From Prorocentrum cordatum (taxonomy: Eukaryota > Sar > Dinophyceae > Prorocentrales > Prorocentraceae): a stretch of DNA of 64,000 bases. Location of the stretch: assembly GCA_963575745.1 (NCBI GenBank), contig CAUYUJ010015948.1:1083181-1147180 (forward strand). The letters run 5' to 3'. Every line of letters starts with the position of its first letter. The first letter of the stretch is position 1. Position numbers and translations under genes: made by a program. The notes beneath the pieces were generated by a model. The model worked only from the letters and a program-made list of their open reading frames with translations, was not told the DNA's origin and searched no databases. Positions 56,366 to 64,000 of this stretch are shown in pieces.

Positions 56366-57855
56366 TTAGTGAACTTCGAACTCCACTAAATGAAACCACG
56401 GGGGCACCCTCAGACTGATCTGACATCGTCGACTCTCGGCCCGTTGCCATCTATATAATAGAGCAGTGCGCTCGGACGTGGTCGGTTCCACCGACGAAGT
56501 CTGGGGCGAGAGGAAGGGGGGGGGCGAGGGCAACGACGGCGAAGACGGACCGGCAGACTCGGCCGCCAGTTGCCTGGCGGACGCAGCTCGAGAACGACCC
56601 CTGGAGGACGGGTCCTGCTGTCTATTCTCCAGGGCCGTGCTCTCGGGGGTGATCTGCAGGAGGCCTGCGCGTAGCAATTGGAGCTTGGCAGCGTTTGACT
56701 TGGCAAGGGGGGTTTTCGTCATCACGTATACGGGCATCATGGGATGGGGTACCCAGCGAACTACACCCCCACGCGTCCAAGAGAATACCTGCAGACTGCG
56801 AGGTCTATCGCAGCTCTCCGGTCGTTTTCACTCCCAGACGTCTCTTGTCGAGAGTGTCGACGATGCCCTTTGCGTCTACGATGCTGACGCCCCCCTCAGG
56901 GATCAGGTCCACGGTGCAGCTCTTGCGCAGCACTGAGGCGAACGGTCCTATGTGGGACCTCCAGGAATCGTCCAGAAGTTCCCCCTGAAGAACATCGCAA
57001 GACAACATCTGAAGCCATTCGGCTTCGGCAAGTGCCGCACTCAGTGACTGGACTTCTCCGGCCAACGTCGACGGGGCCAGGCGCTTCGCCAGGCGCGAAC
57101 GCCGCGCGAGAGGGGTAACTCGGGCCCGGGGCCCTCTGGCCAGCGCGGCGCCTGCCGCTTGCACTTGCCAGGCTCGCTGGGGCCCGCCCCCGCCGTTCGC
57201 CGCAGCCCCGCCGCTGTCGGAAACCGTAGCAAACAGCAGAGCCTTGACATTAAAACGCCACGCGATTATCGGCGCGCTCGCGGTCTGCCTAAGATGGTCG
57301 ACCATCTTATTCAGCACGACGGCGTCCCCGACGGTGGGATGCGAGACCTTAGGAGCCAGCAAGGATGCGGTGCCCGACGCCTCGGCTCGCGTCTCGGGCC
57401 CCACCCAGTTGAGACGGTGCACCGTAGATCTGAAATCCGAGATCTCGCGGCCGACGAGTGGCGCATCGTGATCGGACCTCCTGGTCCGAGGGAGGGGGAG
57501 ACGGTGGCACTGCTCGAGAGTGTACTTTTCTTGGTCATCTAGAACCCTTTCCGGCAGCCTCCTCAACCTTCGACCGATGTAATCCACCCCCGAGGCATCT
57601 AGCCTCTCCATCTTGCCAAAATCGAAGCGCTCTCGGTAGCACTTCAGCTCCTCGGCCTGCACCGAGGGAACGTGTGCCATGCACCAGTCGTCCACCTCTA
57701 TGAGAACCATGGACTCCGGACCCCGGGGCGCCCTCTTGGTCATCCAACAGGGCTCGCGTTTTGACTGCACGTACCCCTTTGACTCGAAGGACGCTACAGT
57801 GGTGCGATGCACGACGGGGGGCGTCGTCCAATCCATAAACAAGGGCGATGAGTTC
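56366..57855 (-). pseudogene. Copia RT C-terminal half and RNase H
   Basis: After a short out-of-frame stretch with VYGLDDAP-like sense near 57835, the frame gives GYVQSKREPCWM and motif C as LIEVDDWC (VDD, about 57681-57710). RNase H follows: Asp in ATVSDSGGA (about 57206-57231), Glu in AGEVQSLSAAL (about 57040-57062), Asp in IVDAKGIVDTL (about 56858-56884). The polyprotein tail moves to another frame with PMMPVYVMTKTPLAKSN and LQLLRAGLLQIT (to about 56600), the usual copia C-terminal helix. Catalytic residues are all present despite the frame damage. Confidence 0.82.
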
Positions 57856-57857
57856 GA

Positions 57858-58514
57858 TCAGAGACCCAGGGGGAAGGACAGCCCCTCACATGGTTCAACG
57901 GAAACCCTCCCCCGGGGGCGAACTAAGGGGTCGCTTTGACAGAAAGCATGTTTGAGATCTCCGATCTGGACGTCCATGTCGAGAGCCAGTGACATCGTCG
58001 GAAACAACATCAAGCTCTCCATCTGAGGAGTGGGGGAGTAAACCCTAACATCTCCGGCGTCTTCGCCCTCGTGTCTTAGAACACACAAACGGCTTTTAGC
58101 CTTGGGGCGGGAAAACGTTCCTTCCTGAGGTCCCCACCGCCTCGCCATGCGGCTGGACACGACCCGGTTAGGATACCTAGCCCGGGGCGCTCGACCTTGC
58201 TCGGGTGGAAACACCCGCGCCGCCTTCGTGTCTTTGATGGCTGACCATTCCTTGGCGTCGGCGGCGTCGAACGCCGCCATCTCCTCCGGGCTCGGGCGCT
58301 TCGCCGAAGCTTCCGAATCCCCGGGCGCGGCCAGCGCCAGGGCGCCGACCTCGCCCCCCCCCCCCCCCCCCAGGAACAAGCTCCGCGTCGGCGTTTCCAT
58401 TCCCAAATTCCACCAAAGATCCGCTCCAACCCCTGTCGGCCATTCCTTCGTGCAGAGACAGAAAATGCTGACCGAGCTCTTCCCCCGAGAGACACTGGAG
58501 GACCATCTCGCCAA
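57858..58514 (-). pseudogene. Copia reverse transcriptase, N-terminal half
   Basis: Fingers and first palm motif of a copia RT: EMAAFDAADAKEWSAIKDT, then RYPNRVVSSRM, FSRPKAKSRLCVLRHEGEDAG, TPQMESLMLFPTMSLAL, and motif A as QIGDLKHAFCQSDPLV (about 57928-57969), followed by VSVEPCEGL. It ends in a stop at 57858-57860, 15 bases before the next in-frame segment. A poly-Pro/poly-Gly artefact (C run at about 58357-58371) lies near its upstream edge. Confidence 0.82.
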
Positions 58515-59409
58515 TATCTCGGGCGTTCCCGCCGGATCCCGACGCGCCTCGGCCTGGGGACCTTGACCTGGCTCTTCCTGGCTCGTGAGGAGATGCTCTC
58601 GGACCGACTCTGCCCCAGTCGGCGATCATTCGCCCGCCGCGCCCCTCCGGGGACCCTTCGGGGTCCACGATCGGCTGAGGGGGGTTTTCCAGACTGTCCT
58701 GGTGTCTGCGAGTCTGCCCCTCGCGCATCTGACGAAACGCCTCGTCGCGGTCGCCCTGGGGGCGTCTCCTCATCTCCCCGAAGTCAAGGAGACGAGCTCT
58801 GCGGACGGCCCCCTGCCGTTGCTGTTCTATGTCCACGCCGGGGCCCCCGGGCGCCGGGGGAAAAGGAAACGGGTTTGGGTGATCGGCCGCACTCGGGGCC
58901 ACGGACCCAGACGGGGCCACCGAGGGAGCGGGGGCTGGACCCGACGCGGGAATACCTGATCGAGTCGACTCTCCGACTGAGACCTGCCTCTCAGGCGGGC
59001 GCCGTTCCTCGACTTGAGGAATCCCCTTCTCTCTGGAGCCTGCAGGGGCGCCTTCCGCTCTCTGCGGTACTTCGTCGCGCCCTGCGTCGCCGAGGGACCC
59101 CGAGGTCTCGGGGGGAAGCGCGGAGGGGGGAGGGGCCGACGCGGCCCCTACAGCAGGCGGGGCCGGGTCTTCCCAAGCCTCGGGGGCGGGGGGCATCTCG
59201 CGTGACATTCGCCCCAGCTCGGTGCATCCCGGATTGCACCTGTCTGATAATGGAGGCCACCGCGGGGTCTTGCAAAATCTCCGCCCCCCCTCGCCTCTGG
59301 CCCAGTGGCGAGTCTGAGCTGCTCGCTGGCGCACTTCCGCAATCTCGCTCTCATGGGCGCCCAGACGCTGTTGTTCTGTTGACAGACCACCGCCCCCGGG
59401 CCAGTCCAC
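58515..59409 (-). pseudogene. Copia linker between integrase and RT
   Basis: Pro/Gly/Arg/Ser-rich low-complexity frame typical of the spacer joining integrase to RT in copia polyproteins. No domain was recognised. The frame differs from both neighbours, so at least one frameshift lies on each side. Confidence 0.5.
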
Positions 59410-60200
59410 CCGTCACGCTGCAACGCGTAAGTTTGGCGCTGGGGCCCAGGGAGCCCTGCGCCACGCGGGTCCAGTAGTCTCCGGGGCCATACTTGGCGCC
59501 TCGCTGTCTCGGCGCCCTCGCCGCAGCTTTCGCCCGAGCCTGACTCCCTTCTTGCAATAACTGGGGCCAAGCAAAACGCCCGATGCTCATCGCTCTGGCG
59601 AAGTCCGCGGCACCCGTGTCTTGATCCCACGCCGTCTCGTCGAGATCCCGTTGGCCAACTAAACCGATGGGGGTCGTCTGACATCATCTCGCTCGTAACC
59701 TTGGGGTTCCGTCCGAAGACGAGCTGGTTCGGTGAGAACCCTCCTCTGTGAAGATAACTGTTTTTCGAAGGCGCAACTTCGCGCGCCAGAGTCTCGAACT
59801 CCCTTTCCGTGGCGACGACGATCTGATCGGAACCCTTGTCTAAGAAGTCCTTGACCCGCCCCCCGCGCCTCTCCGCCCTGCCGCTCCCCCATGGGGCCTC
59901 GGCGTTAATCGCGTGCTGGAGCGCGCCTTGCTGCTCCAGTCCCCGGAGGAACTCGGCGTGGAATTCGGGCCCCCCGTCCGAAAGCACTAACTCCGGGGGG
60001 CCAACATACCGAATCCACGAGCTCACGAAAGCCTCCCACGCGCCCCGCGCTGTCGGAGTACCATCTCCACTGCGTCTGGCCACCACCTGATAGTTGGCAC
60101 CGTCACACACGGCATTCAAGAACGGAGCAGAACGCCCCTCAAGGGAAACGTAGAACACGTCAACCCCGACAACATGATCAAATTGGCAGGTGTGGGGCAT
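59148..60200 (-). pseudogene. Copia integrase (DDE catalytic core), frameshifted C-terminus
   Basis: Inserts retrotransposon DNA. The catalytic triad is complete: Asp in VVGVDVFYV (about 60159), Asp in LVLSDGGPEF (about 59970-59985), and Glu in GSGRAERRGG (about 59866-59881), with 34 residues between the second Asp and Glu. SPNQLVFGRNPKV closes the core. Near 59650 the sense passes to another frame (RAMSIGRFAWPQLL, YGPGDYWTRV), then returns for GWTGPGAVVCQQNNSVW, the C-terminal conserved stretch. Confidence 0.85.
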
Positions 60201-60239
60201 GGCGGCTCTCCGCCTCTGTTCCGCCCTGGGGTGAGCCAG

Positions 60240-60420
60240 TCGGGGCGCGAGAATGAAGCCTTCGCATAGTTGAGAACCTCCAGACGAAAGCGAGCGCCGT
60301 TCAGGACCCGAAGAAAAAGAGGGAGGCGGGGATGGCCCAGGTTCACATGGACCTTGTACAGCAAATCTTGAACCCGAGCGTCGATGTGAAAGGGGGGTCT
60401 GGTTCTCCTCTGGGCCGTCT
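60240..60420 (-). pseudogene. Pre-integrase (GAG-pre-integrase) segment
   Basis: FHIDARVQDLLYKVHVNLGHP then FLRVLNGARF and EVLNYAKASF. The His-rich start (HVNLGHP, about 60331-60362) is the usual zinc-binding N-terminus. The two Cys expected after KASF read as Arg and Trp in FSRPDW, so the HHCC site looks lost. It is in a different frame from the integrase core. Confidence 0.75.
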
Positions 60421-61162
60421 TCCTCGCCCCACTCGTCTCCCTCGGGAAATGGAGTCGAGACCTGCAGAGCCCATCGCGGCGTCTTGATCCTCGGGATCGA
60501 GGTCCATCTCGTCGTTGTCCGCAGACGGGGGCCCCCCTTCCGCCGCTTCCGCCGCCGGGGGGCCTCCTTCCGCCGCCTCCGCCGCCAGGGTGTTGATCTG
60601 CGAGATCAGACGCAGAAATGGCTGCGGATGGGCCGACTTCCAGGCCATGTGGGACACAATCTTGGCTACCGTTTCGGCCATGTGTTTGCAAAACGTGGGG
60701 GGGCACACCTGAGCTTTTCTGGTCGCCGTCTGACCGTCCAAGACATAGTGTTCGTGATCACCCGATCACTGGTACTTCCAGAACATCTCGACCACGATGG
60801 GGTCATTCGTTTGAAGCCTAGCCCTCTTTGTAGATAGGCTGCCCTCCGGGTCCACCATGAGGCCGAAACACCGCATGTCGAACGAAGCCGAACGCATGCC
60901 TGGCATGGTGGCCAGCTGGACCACCTTGGTGTCCTTCCAGTACGAAGCCGCGTCTGGGTGCTCTAGAACGAAGGTGCGCCGGCCCTGGTGCCGGATGAAG
61001 GCCAAGTCCACCGCGCGGCTGAGGTGCTCGCGACCCTCCAGGCTCCAGGATCAGGGCCTCGCGATACTCGGAGTCCATGGACCCCTTGCTGACCCTAAAG
61101 ATGGCGCTGTACGTCCGGCACGGGGGCCCCAGCACGACCGCTGCTGGCTTCTCTATTCTCAA
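60343..61162 (-). pseudogene. Methyltransferase-like domain in the copia polyprotein
   Basis: Motifs in order are VVLGPPCRTYSAI (Pro-Pro-Cys, about 61099-61131), FVLEHPDAASYW (about 60936-60965), ASFDMRCFGL (about 60861-60884), STKRARLQTN, and then a TGA at 60766-60768 where a Cys would be expected (YQ-stop-SGDHEH). The same frame resumes with CPPTFCKHM. One frameshift lies near 61020-61040. The Pro-Pro-Cys and Glu-x-Pro pattern resembles cytosine-C5 methyltransferases in outline only; catalytic ability is unproven. The series parallels that in the DIRS element at 4060-4545. An acidic, repeat-like tail (EGGPPAAEAAEGGPP) follows. Confidence 0.65.
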
Positions 61163-62771
61163 GCGCTGCCGTGCGGAGAACCTATCCCCCGACTCTCAGA
61201 AGTCCCAACCGGTCTCCGGATCCCAGCTCCCAAGACTAGGGGGGAAACAACCCTACCTCGCTTTTTGCCACCCTCGCTTCCAAGAGATACCAAACGACGC
61301 CAAACTACGGCCTGCGCTGGTCAGGCCGCTTGACGAGGAGGAGCGTGGTATGACTTGGTTTTGCCTGGAAGCGAAAGCGGGGAAGGTAATTCACGCTCTG
61401 AAAGACAGCGCATCCGACGTTTCCGAATCTCGGGGCCCATTCGGGGAGGAGAGTAAGCTTCCACGAAAGCCCGATCGGCCCACTGCTTCCTTCGGGGACC
61501 CTCATGCTTCTCTGACTTGGGGGTCTGACTGCGGAAAGCCGCTAGGCTGATCTGGGGCGGGCGGGCGCTCCCTGAGGTCGGTCTCCCGGAAGTCCCCGAA
61601 CATCAAGCTGTTCGTCGAAGGGAGGTTGCTCCACTCCTGGGCGCTGTCCGACTGGTGGATTTGGGCGCTTCTCCATGGAAAGAGAAAGTCTCGTGCGACT
61701 GCCACCCTGCGTTGCTCAGAATATGTTCGAGGCTCTCTGCCTCGGTTAACTCACACAATCCGTGTAGGCATGTGCCGCCCCTCAGTGGCCGTCTGGGCTG
61801 CCTGGTCCACTGCTGCTCCCCGCGTTCAGAGACTCGGGGCCGACCTTCTCTCAGCCGGCGGCAAACGCCGTCTGGGCCGGGGCCTGCGGCTGCGGCGCCT
61901 TGGGCTCATCCTCGGGCGCATTCTGCTTCTCCACCTTCATCTGCCTCTCCTGGATGCCGATCTGCGCCGCTTGGATGCTCTGGATGACCATTCCCTGCTC
62001 GACCACCTGCGCGAGCAGACCATGATTCTGGTTGGTCATCTCCTCCTTCATGCTCTGAATCTCATTGGCCAGGGAAGTGCGAGCCACCGGCGGACGCGGG
62101 CGCGGGGGGCCCGCGCCGTCGATCTCCATCGGCGCCTCCAGCGCCCGGTATTGCGTCATCTCCTCCGCCCTCTTCTGCGCCCGCATCGATCCCCCCGAGC
62201 CCGGCGTCGATCCCTGCTCGCCCGTCGACGTCATGAGGGCGACCTTGGCGCACTGGGCGGAGGCCCTCATCGAAGCTCTGCCCCCGGGCGGCCCGGTCAG
62301 GTCGCGCGTGTCCGGCTGCCCCGAGCCCCCCTGCTTTGACTTGCTCTTCCCCTGAGGGTTGGCCGGGGCCTTGGCGAAATATGAGACCCTCATGAGGCAG
62401 CCCCCGCAAGCCCCAACTCCCGTGCGGCGTGCCGTAGTGAGACGCACTTCTCTGCGGGTGTGGACACGCCGGCTGCTCGTTCGTGAAATACTTGTCTGCC
62501 GTCTTGGTCTTGAGGGGCCACTGATGTCCGTTGTGGAACATCTGGATAAGTTTGAGCCCCATGTGCTGGTGGTCCGCCACGACCCGCGAACTGAGACATG
62601 CCCAGTATTGTCTCCTACCGACAGGCCCGACGGAGGCGCGTTCCTGGTCGGCAAGTGCTGTGCGGACGGCGGTTCTCCATGCACTGGCTCGGTCATCGCA
62701 TCTAGAAACGTTTTCTCGGCCCTGTTCCAGTATGCCACGGCACCTGCAGCCGCTGGGTGAAGAAGAGGCAT
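61163..62771 (-). pseudogene. Copia polyprotein region with coiled coil
   Basis: A frame from 62771 to 61851 has a clear amphipathic helix, SLANEIQSMKEEMTNQNHGL to IQERQMKVEKQ (about 61920-62085), preceded by a polar Gly/Ser/Lys-rich stretch (PQGKSKSKQGGSGQPD). Another frame near 62450-62500 reads ACPHPQRSASHYGTPHGSW, which may be a remnant of a Cys/His motif. The part 61163-61850 has only short frames, so it is badly broken or unrecognised. It lies between protease and methyltransferase-like domain. Confidence 0.5.
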
Positions 62772-62783
62772 GTTATATCTGCC

Positions 62784-63851
62784 TCACACCGCTCGGCCCA
62801 GAAGTGGCCACTTGCGTTGGATCGCGACTTCGACGACGCGACGACGAGGGAGATGTGTGAACCTGCTCCCGAAACACCTGCAGAAAAGCCTCAGAGGATC
62901 CCAAGACATCCCCAAAGCCTCTGGAACCGAGTGAAGAGAAAAAGAGGTGCTCACCTGGTGTTGGAGAGTCTCCGCGATGCTTCCAGCTGCCGCTGCTGGC
63001 CGCTTCCGAGGCCGAGTCTTTCTCGAGGCAAGTCCGACTGGCCCTAGGTCCCCGACCCAACCTCTCCGAAAACTACTCCGACGACTCGACAGGAGGCGAA
63101 GAAAGAAGAGAGGGGAACGTGTAGCTCTCGCTCGAGCCTCGGCGAAAATCTGACGTCTGCAGTCCGAGGCGCTCCCGGATGGCCTCCGGGAGCTCGAAAT
63201 CATCTGGGCTGCCGAGCTTGTCGCTCGCAATCGTCCGATGACCGCTCGACGGCCGCTTCAAACGAGTGGTCGCTCCCAACTGCCTCAGAGTCATCTCGGC
63301 GTTCGGCAGGTCTATCGCGGCCTGCGTCTGCTCCTGCGCGCCGATCGGCATGAGGGCAGGCGCTTCCTGATGCCGGCCTCGCCCTCGATGCCCGTCGGAA
63401 TCAGGGGCCCCGACCGCGCCGGCGTCTCGCCGCCGACTCCCCTCGCGCATGCGTGCTTGCTCTTGACCCGGGCGACCAGATAGCGCAGCTCATTCAGGCG
63501 CCGCTCCAGCCGCTTCAAGGCCTGCGGCCCGATCAGCGCCTGGCCGGCCGCCGCGCCCACCACGATGTCTCCCGGGTCGGTGACCGGCAGGCTCGCGACC
63601 TCGACCTTGGCGGACCGTGCCAAGTCCGCGACTCTACGTGCCGACTCACGCGCACTGAAGGCGCTGGCCCCCCTCGCGGCCACGATCGTGCAGGTCGGCC
63701 CCGACTCGTTGGGCAGCGAGAATCTGGCTCCTCCGGCGGGCCCGCCTCTCTCTGGGCACTCCCTGCTCCAGTGCCCCTTCCCATGGCATCGGTGGCTCTT
63801 CGTGGTCTTCGTCAATTTCTCGGTCGGCAGTCTCCTCTTCTCACGTATCAC
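62784..63851 (-). pseudogene. Zinc knuckle and retropepsin of the copia element
   Basis: HRCHGKGHWSRECPE (about 63756-63790) is a CCHC knuckle whose first Cys reads Ser (KSHRC). Downstream, VVGAAAGQALIGPQ (about 63528-63570) sits where a retropepsin active site (Asp-Thr/Ser-Gly/Ala) is expected, but Asp appears replaced by Gly. After a frameshift, MPIGAQEQTQAAIDLPNAEM and RPSSGHRTI (about 63230-63350) give the protease C-terminus. The protease is therefore recognisable but probably dead. Gag upstream is outside the window. Confidence 0.65.
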
Positions 63852-64000
63852 TCCTCTTGCACTCCAGTGATGTCCGCCTCGTTTCCCCGGGAGGGCGGCG
63901 GGGGCGCTGGCGCCCGTGAGCCCGAAGGCCCTCCCGGGTTCTGGTAGCGCTTCCCGCCCGCTCGGAGCTGCCTCTGGAAGACGCGGCTCTCCTTCCAGGT
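63852..64000. other. Window edge, copia element continues
   Basis: Minus-strand sense probably continues rightwards into Gag. Too little sequence is left to assign a domain. Confidence 0.4.

Larger units (their letters stand above)
56366..63960 (-). mobile_element. Ty1/copia-type retrotransposon, 5' end outside the window
   Basis: Minus-strand polyprotein in the order zinc knuckle, protease, coiled-coil region, methyltransferase-like domain, pre-integrase region, integrase, linker, reverse transcriptase, RNase H. Integrase before RT is the copia order. The coding sense changes frame at least six times and meets a TGA, so the copy is defective. The 5' LTR, if any, lies beyond 64000. No 3' LTR could be identified with one end missing. 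I recall the same domain set, with the added methyltransferase-like part, in dinoflagellate copia elements (unverified). Confidence 0.85.

Noticed and set aside
1-64000. tRNA, rRNA and spliced-leader genes
   Set aside because: No convincing cloverleaf, rRNA signature or full spliced-leader sequence was seen by eye. Partial CTTGAGCCATG matches at 31527 and 33448 are part of the duplicated repeat block.

Overview
This window looks like nuclear DNA of a dinoflagellate (inference, about 0.8). It is GC-rich. No intact cellular gene, rRNA, tRNA or CRISPR array could be supported. The recognisable proteins all belong to retrotransposon families that I associate with Symbiodinium-like genomes from memory. 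The rest is microsatellites, minisatellites, polypyrimidine/polypurine tracts and dispersed repeats.

Layout. 1-2.04 kb: repeats, no gene. 2.04-9.30 kb (minus strand): a nearly complete tyrosine-recombinase (DIRS/PAT-type) retrotransposon. Its order is A1 repeat, Cys-rich membrane ORF, Gag, RT, RNase H, methyltransferase-like domain, tyrosine recombinase, then B1-A2-B2 split direct repeats. It carries a few frameshifts and in-frame stops. 11.58-12.44 kb (minus): a broken coding remnant that may be a LINE ORF1. 13.2-13.7 kb: first copy of a composite tandem-repeat element. 14-25 kb: simple repeats, including about 1 kb of CAT/CAC repeats, a 64-bp minisatellite and dispersed short repeats. 25.1-28.1 kb (minus): a decayed LINE-type retrotransposon. 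30.2-35.3 kb: an amplified block with a 1.25-kb segmental duplication; each copy runs into a long microsatellite and ends at the same GC-rich palindrome. 35.7-43.9 kb: polypyrimidine tracts, an imperfect inverted structure around a GTAGA satellite, and short tandem arrays. 43.9-46.0 kb: two more head-to-tail composite elements. 46.87-47.21 kb: a 146-bp-arm inverted repeat. 52.86-54.47 kb: a fourth composite element, interrupted by an 829-bp AT-rich transposon with TA target duplication and terminal inverted repeats. 55.8-56.1 kb: a 39-bp minisatellite. 56.4-63.96 kb (minus): a Ty1/copia-type polyprotein that runs off the right edge.

How the parts relate. The DIRS/PAT element has the parts of a self-contained system: capsid, copying enzymes and a recombinase that would insert a circular DNA copy. 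Its repeat junctions show a shared 5-bp ATCAT core and predict an empty target site. The copia element, from a different retrotransposon order with a DDE integrase, carries a methyltransferase-like domain with the same unusual motif series as the DIRS element. The composite element is the best candidate for an undescribed repeat family. Dating is relative: the TA transposon inserted after its host array formed.
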